NCBI RefSeq assembly: GCF_017830045.1
Contig: NZ_JAEDXU010000012.1
Location: 1 to 64,000 of the forward strand
DNA: 64,000 bases
Direction: 5' to 3'
Origin: Enterococcus larvae
GTDB lineage: Bacteria; Bacillota; Bacilli; Lactobacillales; Enterococcaceae
Shown: positions 15,620-24,159 of the stretch, piece by piece
How positions within the stretch are numbered: the stretch's first letter is position 1
Layout: each line of letters begins with the position of its first letter
Notes under the pieces: model-generated
The model's input: the letters and a program-made list of their open reading frames with translations, nothing else
Databases searched by the model: none
Told to the model about the DNA's origin: nothing
Made by a program: the position numbers and the translations under genes

Positions 15620-16642
15620 ATGTTTAAAATAGCCTGTTACGGCGTCAGACCAAATGAAGTATCATTTTTTAATGAACTAAATATTTACAATTACGAGCTT
15701 ACATTGATTGAAGGATTACTAACACACGACAATATCGAAACTGCTAAAGGGCATGATGCAGTCTTACTGAGAGGCAACTGTGTAGCAGATAGTAAAAATA
15801 TTGATAAATTCAATGAATACGGCATTAGCTATGTATTTACTCGTACAGTAGGATTTAATCATATCGACTTAAAGGCAGCTGCAAAATACGAGATGAAGGT
15901 TGCACGTGTTCCTTCTTATTCTCCAAATGCGATCGCTGAACTGTCACTGACTCTAGCAATGATGCTGCTGCGCCATACAGCTTACACAACCATGCGGACT
16001 TCCTATAAAAACTTTATTGTCGATGAAGAAATGTTCAGTAAAGAAGTGCGAAATTGTACAGTTGGAGTGATCGGTACGGGTAAAATTGGCTTAACAGAAG
16101 CAAACCTGTTCAAGGGCCTAGGCGCAAAAGTCATCGGCTATGATATCTATCAATCAGATGCTGCAAAAGAAGTCTTAGCATTCAAAGAGCTTGATGAATT
16201 ACTCGCTGAAAGTGATATCGTCAGCCTCCATGTACCATTTATTCCAGGTGAAAACGATCAAATGATCAATGCTGATTTCCTTGCAAAAATGAAGCCTGGT
16301 GCTATTCTTATTAACACTGCCCGTGGTGAATTACAGGATAATGAAGCGATCTTGAATGCTCTTGAAAGCAATCATTTAGCTGGATTTGGAACAGACGTTT
16401 TCGCAAATGAAAAAGATCTTTTCTTCAAAGCATTTCAGCCATGGCAAGCACTACCGGATGGAACGGTTCAACGACTGATCGATCTATATCCAAGAGTACT
16501 GGTAACCCCTCACATCGGATCAAATACTGATGAAGCTCTTAGCAATATGATCACAACTAGTTTTGAAAATTTCAATGATACCCTGACAACAGGAACATCT
16601 ATCAATGAGTTAGAGCTTCCGAAAGTCGGACAGACAGCTTAA
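15620..16642 (+). CDS. D-lactate dehydrogenase-family D-2-hydroxyacid dehydrogenase
   Basis: A 340-residue NAD-dependent D-2-hydroxyacid dehydrogenase that would reduce a 2-keto acid (pyruvate or a branched/aromatic keto acid) with NADH. The NAD fold has GVIGTGKIG near residue 155 and an acidic residue (GYDIY) that favours NAD over NADP. Catalytic arginine lies in NTARGEL, and catalytic histidine in TPHIGS near 299. CAAGGAGGATCTACC precedes ATG. It is the second gene with the AEC permease. D-lactate, D-hydroxyisocaproate and phenyllactate activities cannot be told apart here. A full intergenic repeat begins about 10 bases after the stop. Confidence 0.88.
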   Translation: MFKIACYGVRPNEVSFFNELNIYNYELTLIEGLLTHDNIETAKGHDAVLLRGNCVADSKNIDKFNEYGISYVFTRTVGFNHIDLKAAAKYEMKVARVPSYSPNAIAELSLTLAMMLLRHTAYTTMRTSYKNFIVDEEMFSKEVRNCTVGVIGTGKIGLTEANLFKGLGAKVIGYDIYQSDAAKEVLAFKELDELLAESDIVSLHVPFIPGENDQMINADFLAKMKPGAILINTARGELQDNEAILNALESNHLAGFGTDVFANEKDLFFKAFQPWQALPDGTVQRLIDLYPRVLVTPHIGSNTDEALSNMITTSFENFNDTLTTGTSINELELPKVGQTA

Positions 16643-16651
16643 ATGACAATA

Positions 16652-16830
16652 AAAAAAGAGGCCGAGACAGAAGTGTTTAGCTACAAGCAATAAGCCGGAA
16701 TTCACGAAAATTGTTTCACAAATTTTTGTTGAATTCCGGCTTATTGTCGTAGGAGCTGCTTCTGACTCGCCGTTTATTCGGATTTAGGGTATGGAAAAGA
16801 GTGGAACAGATTATTGTCCCACTCTCTTTT
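16652..16830 (+). repeat. Intergenic repeat, copy 1 (sense, 3' of dehydrogenase)
   Basis: About 178 bases. Its ends are imperfect inverted repeats (AAAAAGAGGCCGAGACA against AAAAGAGAGTGGGACA). A long central stem pairs CAATAAGCCGGAATTCA with its complement, and CAGAAG...AGCT with AGCTGCTTCTG outside that. A closing AGAGTGG/CCCACTCT hairpin runs into TTTT and looks like a terminator. Near-identical copies lie at 31983, 42736 and 52588. Confidence 0.9.
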
Positions 16831-16877
16831 TATTGTTCCTGACTCTATTTCTATCTATATAGGTTACTAAAGTGTAC

Positions 16878-17576
16878 TCACACATCAACATTATCATCCA
16901 ACATTTGTTCTCGATACTGCTCCATTTTTTCCTGAAAGTAGCTCTCCGTTTTCCCATAAGTTGTATATGTGATGGCATTCGCTCCAGCGTCAATGGTTTC
17001 TTTGATTTGTTCCTCTGTTTTACCGCCGGATGCGATGATTGGAAACTCTGGAAACTGTTCTCTGATCCAGCTAACAAGCTTTACCGTATCCTTCCCGCCA
17101 GCTACATTAAAGATATCTACCCCAGCTTCAATCAGCTTCTGCATATCTCGTTTATCATTTACTACAGTATAAATAATCGGAATATCCACTGACTCATTGA
17201 CTACCTCGATCGTATGCATATCCGCTGGTCCATTCAGCACGACACCATAAGCCCCTTGTTCTTCAGCAAAGGTTCCCAATCGAGCAGAACGATTTCCTGA
17301 AGTCAGCCCCCCGCCGATACCTGCAAAAATCGGCGCCTGAGAAACCTGAGAGACAGCTGATAAAATTCGTGTATTGGGCGTCCATGGATAAACGGCAAGA
17401 ATAGCGTCTGCATCATTATTGGCAATCACTGCAACATCCATCGTATAGATGATACTCTTGATCCGCTTACCGTAAATACTGATTCCACTTGCTTCACGAA
17501 TCGCCTTGGGCATCTTGATGATACTCTGTCTTAGCTCTGAGGACAGCTCAGGTATATATTTTTGGGCTTTGTCCAT
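16878..17576 (-). CDS. TIM-barrel-like protein of unknown function
   Basis: A 232-residue protein that looks like a phosphate-binding beta/alpha barrel. It has alternating strand/helix segments (FAGIGGG, GAYGVVLNGPADM, IPIIYTVVN, VDIFNVAGG, FPIIASGGKTEE, ANAITYTTYG). Such glycine-rich strand ends are typical of aldolase, NanE and ThiG-like barrels, but I could not assign an enzyme. The start is the second in-frame ATG, because a GGGGGG run 8 bases before it is the ribosome site and contains part of the longer reading. It stands alone, with a copy of the toxin-cassette terminator upstream. Confidence 0.75.
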   Translation of the reverse strand: MDKAQKYIPELSSELRQSIIKMPKAIREASGISIYGKRIKSIIYTMDVAVIANNDADAILAVYPWTPNTRILSAVSQVSQAPIFAGIGGGLTSGNRSARLGTFAEEQGAYGVVLNGPADMHTIEVVNESVDIPIIYTVVNDKRDMQKLIEAGVDIFNVAGGKDTVKLVSWIREQFPEFPIIASGGKTEEQIKETIDAGANAITYTTYGKTESYFQEKMEQYREQMLDDNVDV

Positions 17577-17746
17577 CGTGTTCCCCCCTTTTCCACTCAA
17601 TCATACTAAAAAAATCCAGCTTTGTCTTTTTTTACTGACTGAAATTGCGAGAAAAATAATGGCAGTGGAAATGAAAAAATGACAATAACTATTCCCCCTT
17701 TCCTCATTCTTAAAAAAGTAAAAATCTTATCTATCAGGATTTCCAT

Positions 17747-17810
17747 CTATTCTTTCCTAAAAAATCTGTCGACCTCCGATACTGTAAAAAGTATCAACGG
17801 TCGACAGATG
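17747..17810 (-). repeat. 64-bp terminator repeat, left copy
   Basis: Identical base for base to 20310-20373. On the minus strand CTGTCGACC and GATACT pair with AGTATC and GGTCGACAG, followed by ATTTTTT, a standard terminator. It ends the type VII toxin cassette. Confidence 0.9.
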
Positions 17811-17874
17811 ATCAACTGTTCTCAATTAATAAAAGTTTATCATTGTCTCTATCCATAATGATATCTGCTTTTAT

Positions 17875-18276
17875 CTAGTTATTGTTATTCACGCTAACAT
17901 AGCTATAGACAAATGAGTCTGTTTTATTCTTTATTTTTACAGTATATTCTTTGCCTTTCCCTGTAAATATGCGATAACTATAGTAAAATTTATCTTTCGA
18001 TGTAAAGCGATCTCCTCCAATATAATCTGGTTCTATTGATTTTCCATCAGAGTCAATCACTTCGATTTCAAAAGTCTCTTGTTTATTCTTCTTTATATAT
18101 ATTGAAATTTGCGGTTCAATATTTCTTTCATCAATTTTCACTTTGAATTCTTTCTCTTGATTTGGAAAATATAGCGATTGGTAGGCTAGACCAACATTTG
18201 ACAGAAGGTAAATAATCACAATTACAGATACTATAGATGCACCAATAATACTAATTCTTTTTATTATATTTTTCAA
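17875..18276 (-). CDS. Putative immunity protein, membrane-anchored
   Basis: A 133-residue protein with one N-terminal membrane helix (residues 8-28) and an exported domain of about 100 residues, rich in lysine and beta-type sequence. It starts with TTG inside the last codons of the LXG toxin gene, 26 bases of overlap, with AAGGGA 9 bases before. Position directly after the toxin is that of a cognate immunity gene. I know no family for it. Exposure outside the membrane would suggest the toxin acts at the cell surface. Confidence 0.6.
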   Translation of the reverse strand: MKNIIKRISIIGASIVSVIVIIYLLSNVGLAYQSLYFPNQEKEFKVKIDERNIEPQISIYIKKNKQETFEIEVIDSDGKSIEPDYIGGDRFTSKDKFYYSYRIFTGKGKEYTVKIKNKTDSFVYSYVSVNNNN

Positions 18277-19549
18277 AATCTGCTATCCCTTCCTGTATCA
18301 TCTCAGCATCACCGTCATTGTCGCCGTAATTTCCATTTTTGAGATTATCAACCCACTTTTTAATATCCTTATCCGAAAAGAATCCTTGAGCTGCTCCAGC
18401 CCCGTATTTCAAAGCATCATTTTTAAACATAAACGCACCTTGGCCATAATAGCCAAATAAATAATTTCCAAGATAATCTGGATTCTCCTTATTCCAACCT
18501 CTTGACCAAATTGAATAGTTAAGTGTTTCGTTATCAGGGGATTCATGGAAAATACGTGTTTTTAAATCTAATGGTTTACCAGTATTTACCATTGCAATAA
18601 ATTCACGAACATGTTTATCAGAAACAGCTATAGCATCATCCCCTAGTTTTCTGACTATTGCTTTAATATCAACATCAAGACCTTGCAGTATTTTCGCAAG
18701 CTTAGCTTCTGCACTCTTTATTTGTTTTTCGGAGGCATTCGAATTAAGTCTAGTTTTATCATATTCATCAAAAGCAACCTTTGCTAAAGAATAAAGATAA
18801 TCCTCATAAATTTTAGCGATTTTTTCAGCTTTTTCAGTAGGCGATAGATTCTTGTCATCCTTGATTCCCTGAACAAGCTTCGCATAGTCTAATGGCAATA
18901 CAAAGTTTTCTTTCCATTCTTTATTTATGTTCTTTGCCCAGTCCAATTTTAGTTTATCTGTACTGTACATTCCAGTTGCGCTGTCAAAGCAATTCGTACC
19001 GGCAAGAGCCGACAACCCCTGACTCACATTATCAAGCAAAGAATCAGCAGTTTCATATAAACCGGAACAAGAACTGTCTAAGTCATACATCGATTGGATC
19101 TCTTGTTTCAATTCATAAATTTGAGTAATGATTGCATTAGATCCATCGTCTGCATTGACATTTCTTGTACCAAAAGAAGGGCTGTTATCTAATAAACTGT
19201 TTCTGTAAAGTGTGGCTCGCTTTTGTTGCTCTAGACGTTCAATGATTCGGTTCAATGCTTCTTCATCAATTTCTTCATTCTCAATTTTTTCTGCTATCCG
19301 ACTGGCAAAGGTAACATTATCGTTCATGATTTCATCATTTGCCCGAACTTGACCACGTAAAAGTGGAATGTGAGCAGATTCCGTGTAGTTTTTAGCGGCT
19401 CTCCATGCATCACCGGTCAATTCTGGTGCACTAGTGAAATTTTGGATCCCCTGCATGATTTGATTCAACCCTTCATTCTTATTCGTCAGCGAGCTATTTA
19501 TTTGATCCAAATAACCAGTGATTTCACCTACTCTTATTTTTAATCCCAA
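18251..19549 (-). CDS. LXG-domain type VII secretion toxin, type-44 C-terminus
   Basis: A 432-residue polymorphic toxin. The N-terminal LXG domain (about residues 1-200, helical, with LTGDAW at the LXG position) targets it to the type VII secretion system. The C-terminal 110 residues resemble polymorphic toxin type 44: YLGNYLFGYYGQGAF, GAGAAQG, GDNDGDAEMIQEGI. The start is TTG with AAGGAG 9 bases before. Genes for two small helical partner proteins precede it and a candidate immunity gene overlaps its end. No ESX core genes (EssC, EsaA) are in the window, so secretion depends on a system elsewhere. The biochemical target of type 44 is not decided here. Confidence 0.85.
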   Translation of the reverse strand: MGLKIRVGEITGYLDQINSSLTNKNEGLNQIMQGIQNFTSAPELTGDAWRAAKNYTESAHIPLLRGQVRANDEIMNDNVTFASRIAEKIENEEIDEEALNRIIERLEQQKRATLYRNSLLDNSPSFGTRNVNADDGSNAIITQIYELKQEIQSMYDLDSSCSGLYETADSLLDNVSQGLSALAGTNCFDSATGMYSTDKLKLDWAKNINKEWKENFVLPLDYAKLVQGIKDDKNLSPTEKAEKIAKIYEDYLYSLAKVAFDEYDKTRLNSNASEKQIKSAEAKLAKILQGLDVDIKAIVRKLGDDAIAVSDKHVREFIAMVNTGKPLDLKTRIFHESPDNETLNYSIWSRGWNKENPDYLGNYLFGYYGQGAFMFKNDALKYGAGAAQGFFSDKDIKKWVDNLKNGNYGDNDGDAEMIQEGIADFEKYNKKN

Positions 19550-19563
19550 TAGAAAATACTCCT

Positions 19564-19929
19564 TTACTTATCGAATTGTTTTAACTTTACTTGTTTGTTA
19601 AGTAAATCCTCTTCCTTCTTCATAAGCCTTTTTTGTTCTTGCTGTAAATAAAGGTGAGCATCGTCTATGCTCATCATGGATTGTTTCTGTTCATATTCAT
19701 TCTCTTCATAAGCACTATGTAAAAACCTATTTGCCTTATCACCCTTCCAATAATAAGCTAATTCGTCTAAGATAGCTGAATTCTCTTTGTATATTTGTTG
19801 AGTGATATCTTCTGCTTCTGAAAGCTTTTCCGTTTGCTTCTTATTTATATCCAAATCATCGGTTATCGTTTGTAACTCTCGATTGATTTGACTCATTTCA
19901 TCTACGTAATCGTTTTTTTCTCCTGCCAT
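19564..19929 (-). CDS. LXG partner protein, Lap2-like (DUF3958 type)
   Basis: A 121-residue, strongly helical, charged protein with coiled-coil character. YYWKGDKANRF near residue 60 is a WxG-like turn between two helices. It matches in size and position the DUF3958 class of LXG-associated helical proteins, which bind the LXG domain with a DUF3130 partner for secretion. GGAGG precedes ATG. It sits between the Lap1-like gene and the toxin. Confidence 0.75.
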   Translation of the reverse strand: MAGEKNDYVDEMSQINRELQTITDDLDINKKQTEKLSEAEDITQQIYKENSAILDELAYYWKGDKANRFLHSAYEENEYEQKQSMMSIDDAHLYLQQEQKRLMKKEEDLLNKQVKLKQFDK

Positions 19930-19932
19930 CTT

Positions 19933-20208
19933 CTATCCTCCGTTAGCAATTTGTGCATCTTTTTCAGCAAAAGTAGCCGCAATTGTAGTGAAATTGTCTA
20001 AATCTTTGGATAATGCACTGCCATATTGGCTCGTATTTGTTAATGATTTCCCGTTGATACTTTTTACTTTTTCGCATACCGATAAATTAGAAAAACTGAT
20101 AGTAGAAGAATTGACTTCTGTTTGAAGTGCTGAATCTTTCGCACTGGAAATAGGAGTTGTGTAGCTAGCTGCAATATCTACATTTGAATTAACTGCCTCA
20201 GTTGACAT
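19933..20208 (-). CDS. LXG partner protein, Lap1-like (DUF3130 type)
   Basis: A 91-residue WXG100-like small protein of the TIGR04197/DUF3130 class found before LXG toxins. Two helices enclose the SINGKSLTNTSQYG segment. The start is the ATG of MSTEAVN, because TGGAGG lies 7 bases before it; the longer frame begins further upstream without a ribosome site. First gene of the four-gene cassette. Confidence 0.75.
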   Translation of the reverse strand: MSTEAVNSNVDIAASYTTPISSAKDSALQTEVNSSTISFSNLSVCEKVKSINGKSLTNTSQYGSALSKDLDNFTTIAATFAEKDAQIANGG

Positions 20209-20309
20209 AAGGTATACCTCCATTTGGTTATTATCTAATAATTCTATCATTACTTATATTTTTCGACAATCTTAACTTTTTCAATTTTCCTCTACTCTTT
20301 CATAAAAAA

Positions 20310-20373
20310 CTATTCTTTCCTAAAAAATCTGTCGACCTCCGATACTGTAAAAAGTATCAACGGTCGACAGATG
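20310..20373 (-). repeat. 64-bp terminator repeat, right copy
   Basis: Identical to 17747-17810. Here it terminates the two-component system genes, beginning six bases after the response regulator stop. The two copies bracket the toxin cassette exactly. Confidence 0.9.
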
Positions 20374-20378
20374 TTTAT

Positions 20379-21098
20379 TTATAGGTATTCCTCAATTTTT
20401 TCTGTAAAATCAGCTTGGATCTCATACTTAGTTAATGGACGGCCTATTTCTAAATAAATCATTGTCTCTTTTAGCACCTGATAATCTACCAAAAACTGTA
20501 GGTATTTCTTTGTGGAAATTCTTGATAGACTGATTTTCACTGCTAAATCCTTTGTTGAAAAGGGCTCCTTTAATTCTTGAATTCCTTCGCTGACTTTTTT
20601 CAAGGTCAGCTTGGATAAACCTTTCGGCAGTTCTTTCTCCTCCGATCGATTCTGTCTGTCTTGTGCTTCGGCATGATTCAAGTAGCGATCGATTGCGCTT
20701 TGATTGGTTCGATCCCCTTCTTCTGTAGCAAAGGTCAGGTTTCGATATTTATCGATAGCCATCTTGAAACGTTCAAATGTAAATGGCTTGATCAAATAAT
20801 CAATTGCCCCATATCGGATGGCTTCCTTCACTGTTTTCACATCATCTGCTGCAGTAATAAGAATAACCACTACATTGCTTTTTTCCATTCTCAACCAGGT
20901 CAGAAACTCTATCCCTGTTTCTCCCGGTAAAAAAACATCCAGCAAAATCAAATCAATCGAGTTTTTGTCTAGAACATTCTTCGCCTCATCTGCAGAACGG
21001 ACGTTTTTTACGACTGTCATATCAGGCAATTGCTCTACAAAACTCTGATTCAGGACAGCCACCATCGGATCATCTTCAATAATCAGTACTTTGGTCAC
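20379..21098 (-). CDS. Response regulator, DcuR/CitB type
   Basis: A 239-residue regulator. The receiver domain (residues 1-120) has acidic IEDDP near 8-12, phospho-acceptor aspartate in LILLDVFLPGETG near 55 and lysine in LIKPF near 105. A linker and a C-terminal helix-turn-helix follow (ISLSRISTKKYLQFLVDYQVL). This layout is that of CitB/DcuR/MalR regulators of citrate, malate or C4-dicarboxylate use. It overlaps the kinase gene by four bases (ATGA). The target genes are not obvious in the window. Confidence 0.88.
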   Translation of the reverse strand: MTKVLIIEDDPMVAVLNQSFVEQLPDMTVVKNVRSADEAKNVLDKNSIDLILLDVFLPGETGIEFLTWLRMEKSNVVVILITAADDVKTVKEAIRYGAIDYLIKPFTFERFKMAIDKYRNLTFATEEGDRTNQSAIDRYLNHAEAQDRQNRSEEKELPKGLSKLTLKKVSEGIQELKEPFSTKDLAVKISLSRISTKKYLQFLVDYQVLKETMIYLEIGRPLTKYEIQADFTEKIEEYL

Positions 21099-22726
21099 TT
21101 CTTCTTCCTCACTTTATTAGGCAGTTCCAGATAAACAACCGTCCCTCCAGCCTTCCTAGAGGAAAATTCAATCACACCATCGTATTCTTCAATGATCCGT
21201 TTCACGATATTCAATCCAAAACCACGATTTTCTCCCTTAGTCGAAAAACCCACATGAAAGAGTTGCTTATGTGCTTCTTCCGACAATCCGATGCCATCAT
21301 CACAAACTTCCAGAATAAAGATTTCTCCTTCTTCTTCAAAAGTCAGATGGATTCGAACTTGACCTTCTCCCTTTTTTAATACAGCTTCCTTCGCGTTATC
21401 CAGCAGATTTCCCAAGATCTGCAGCAATGCATGAACCGACTCGTCAACAATCATTTCAGGAACATAGGAGTCGTTGGCTAAAATCATCTCTACCTGTTGC
21501 TCTTTTGCTTCATTGATTTTTCCTAACAGGAAGCCGGCAATCGCAGGTACTTTGATGAGCTTTGTGATGTAACCCACTTCAACCGTGTAATGATGATTCA
21601 ATTGTTGAACGAAATCCGATACCTCTTCAAACTTCTCCAAGTCGATCAATCCCGAAATAACATGCAGCTTGTTCAAAAATTCATGCGTTTGTGCTCTCAA
21701 CGAATTGATATACTGCTCTGTGCCACCTAGTTCCTCCAACAGCTTCATCATTTCCGATTGATCTCTTAATGTTGCTACTGCGCCGAAAAACTGATCTTCA
21801 CTAAAAATTGGCGATACACTGGCAATCACTTCAATGCCGTTTAGATACATATATTGATTGCGAATCTCAGTCTTGTCTTCCAATGTTGCTCTAAATAATA
21901 CTTCATAAAGATTCTCATCAATCACTTCTCCCAGTTGAGAATCCATCTCCAAGCTTGAAGTGGCAAACAACTCCTTTGCGCCCCTGTTCAGTAAGATGAT
22001 TTGTTTTGTAGGCGAAATGGCAATCAAGCCTTCTTCTACCTCATTTTCAATGATTTCTTTCTCACTCAGCTGTGCTGCAATTTCTTCCGGCTCTAATCCC
22101 AGCAAGATTGTTTTCATCTTCTGTGCAAGAAATACCGCGCCGATGATTCCCACTGTTAACCCGAGTAAGAGGGATAAGAGAATCTTCTTTTGTGCATCAG
22201 AAACATAAATCCCCATACTTTGAGAGGTCAAACCGACACAGACTCCGCCAATAATCTCCCCTTCATAAAAAACCGGAACAAAATAGCGATAACCATTACC
22301 TAGAACCCCGACTTTTCTGGAAAAAAAAGATTCTCCTGAAAGGACTTTACGAGCATCGCCTTCGTCTGAAAACTTTTGACCGATATAAGAAGGAGCGGCG
22401 TGCGATAATCGAACCATATCCGTATCCATTACTACAACAAAATCCAGATTTGCTGCATCCATAACATCTGTCGCAAAGGATTGAACAGTTAGATTCGGAT
22501 CACCATTAAGCAAACCCTCTATAACGATTTCATTTGTTGAAACGATTTTGGCAATACTTGATATTTTTTCATTAGTGGTTTCATCATTCCTGCTTAAAAT
22601 AAAATTTCTAATCAAAATAGCTGATACTATCAATGAAACCAGTGTTGAGCAACAAACAACAAAGATGATTGTTGTCTGCAAATTGAAGGATTTTTTCTTG
22701 AACCATCCTCTTATTCTTGAAACCAT
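21095..22726 (-). CDS. Sensor histidine kinase, DcuS/CitA type
   Basis: A 543-residue kinase. It has a membrane helix near 18-42, an extracytoplasmic Cache-type sensor domain (45-175), a second helix near 180-202, and a cytoplasmic PAS domain (about 215-320). The dimer/phospho region has HEFLNKLHVISGLI, and the C-terminal ATPase has N (LGNLLDNAKEAV), G1 (EVCDDGIGL) and G2 (GFGLNIVKRI) boxes. AGAAAGGA precedes ATG. The family senses citrate or C4-dicarboxylates outside the cell. An AEC permease and D-hydroxyacid dehydrogenase lie about 5 kb away, but a link is speculative. Confidence 0.9.
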   Translation of the reverse strand: MVSRIRGWFKKKSFNLQTTIIFVVCCSTLVSLIVSAILIRNFILSRNDETTNEKISSIAKIVSTNEIVIEGLLNGDPNLTVQSFATDVMDAANLDFVVVMDTDMVRLSHAAPSYIGQKFSDEGDARKVLSGESFFSRKVGVLGNGYRYFVPVFYEGEIIGGVCVGLTSQSMGIYVSDAQKKILLSLLLGLTVGIIGAVFLAQKMKTILLGLEPEEIAAQLSEKEIIENEVEEGLIAISPTKQIILLNRGAKELFATSSLEMDSQLGEVIDENLYEVLFRATLEDKTEIRNQYMYLNGIEVIASVSPIFSEDQFFGAVATLRDQSEMMKLLEELGGTEQYINSLRAQTHEFLNKLHVISGLIDLEKFEEVSDFVQQLNHHYTVEVGYITKLIKVPAIAGFLLGKINEAKEQQVEMILANDSYVPEMIVDESVHALLQILGNLLDNAKEAVLKKGEGQVRIHLTFEEEGEIFILEVCDDGIGLSEEAHKQLFHVGFSTKGENRGFGLNIVKRIIEEYDGVIEFSSRKAGGTVVYLELPNKVRKKK

Positions 22727-23070
22727 AGCTATCCTTTCTCTTTTAGAGCTTCTTTATATCTAGTCGTGCAAAATCAGTCAATGAACCAGCAGTATTCGCT
22801 ACCGCCTATATACAAGACTAATTCTTTCCTTCATTTCTTTCTTCAAACTCGTATAATATGTAAATAAAGACAGGACAATATTCAAACTGAAAATCGTCCT
22901 GTCTTCATTTAACTGATTATTTGTGTAAAACAGGCTCTTTAAAGTCAGTCAATTACAGTGATACAATCATGATTCACGAAGATCAGACATAGTTGATTCC
23001 TCCAGCTTCATGTGAAATCACGTGCTTGCAATTCCAGATTTTATGAGCTTTTGCTGCCGCCATCAGATAA
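22727..23070. other. Intergenic region between kinase and dgkB
   Basis: About 340 bases with the dgkB-side terminator. Otherwise I see no gene; part of it must hold the kinase promoter, which I could not place with confidence. Confidence 0.4.
22862..22908 (-). terminator. Terminator of gatCAB-dgkB
   Basis: GACAGGAC (22869-22876) pairs with GTCCTGTC (22896-22903), with TTTATTT following on the minus strand. It is about 160 bases after the dgkB stop. Confidence 0.65.
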
Positions 23071-24141
23071 TCAATTTTTTTCTTTCGGATCTTCTCCGGC
23101 AATTTTACCATCACCATCGATATCCTGATCCGTCAGCTTCTCTACTTCTTTGACAAAGCCTTTAGTGATTTCTTTATATACTTCTTCCGCTTCTTCAATC
23201 TCCGGCTGCTCACCGATAACTGCATCTGAAGGGATATCATCCAGATTTGCAAACATCTCAATGTGCTGATGCAGATTCTGGAAGACCATCGGCGCTTCTC
23301 CACCATATTCGCCATCCAGATTGATCAGCATTCGATGCTTGTCATCCATGGTTTCCACTTGAAGATGATTGGTTTTTGTATAAATCACGCGATTATCCTC
23401 AACATGCTTCCCACCATTCATCATCAAAGCAACTAAATGAACGATTTCAAGAACATTCGCTGTTTTAACGATGATCAATGAGAATTTCCCGTCATCCAGC
23501 TTTGCATCAGGTGCGATTTGTTCAAAACCACCGACAGAATTCGTTAGACCAAGGAAAAACATAGAAGCGTTGCCTTCGTAGACACCGTCATCATAGGTCA
23601 TTCTCACCTTGATGGGTTTCACTCGTGGAAGCATTTCTGCCCCCTTGACCAAGTAAGCAAGATAGCCGAAAATACTCTTCAATTCTGAAGGAACTTCATA
23701 GGTAAGCTCTGTCAAATGGCCGCCCGCTGCAATATTGATAAAGTAGTTTTCTGCTGCTTTACCGATATCCATCTTCACGGTCTGGTTCTTCTTGATGACT
23801 TTCGCAGCTTCCAGAATGTTATTTCTTGGAATTTTCAATGCTCTGGCATAATCATTCGTTGTTCCTGCCGGAATCACCGCCATTAATGGACGATCCTCCA
23901 AAGGAGCGAGTCCGTTAACAACTTCGTTGATGGTCCCGTCTCCTCCGGCAGCAACAATCAAATCAAAACCAGCTAAGGCTGCTCGCCTCGCCTCATCCTT
24001 TGCAGAATCCTGTTCAGGAGTTGTTGCAAACGCACTCGCCTCATAACCGGATTCCTCTAAAACGTTAAGGATGTCAGCTAGGTTCTTTTTTACCAATTCT
24101 TTTCCAGATGTTGGATTATAAATTACTCTTGCTTTTTTCAT
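23071..24141 (-). CDS. dgkB: Diacylglycerol kinase, DgkB type
   Basis: A 356-residue soluble lipid kinase that phosphorylates diacylglycerol and recycles it during lipoteichoic acid synthesis. The NTD carries the nucleotide motif AAGGDGTINEV near residue 65 and IPAGTTNDYARAL near 92. The all-beta C-terminal domain follows, with GGFEQIAPDAKLDDG. An acidic extension of about 50 residues ends the protein. It follows gatB closely, as in related Gram-positives, and the ribosome site is weak, so translation may be coupled. Confidence 0.92.
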   Translation of the reverse strand: MKKARVIYNPTSGKELVKKNLADILNVLEESGYEASAFATTPEQDSAKDEARRAALAGFDLIVAAGGDGTINEVVNGLAPLEDRPLMAVIPAGTTNDYARALKIPRNNILEAAKVIKKNQTVKMDIGKAAENYFINIAAGGHLTELTYEVPSELKSIFGYLAYLVKGAEMLPRVKPIKVRMTYDDGVYEGNASMFFLGLTNSVGGFEQIAPDAKLDDGKFSLIIVKTANVLEIVHLVALMMNGGKHVEDNRVIYTKTNHLQVETMDDKHRMLINLDGEYGGEAPMVFQNLHQHIEMFANLDDIPSDAVIGEQPEIEEAEEVYKEITKGFVKEVEKLTDQDIDGDGKIAGEDPKEKN

Positions 24142-24159
24142 ATCATGTCAGCCGCTTTC

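Noticed and set aside
16690-16745. TTTCACAA and TTGTGAAACAA words that look like Rex halves in the repeats
   Set aside because: They are part of the repeat stem-loop and occur 3' of genes, not at promoters.
17747-20373. Prophage or integrative element boundaries
   Set aside because: No integrase, tRNA target or phage genes; the repeats are terminators around a four-gene cassette.
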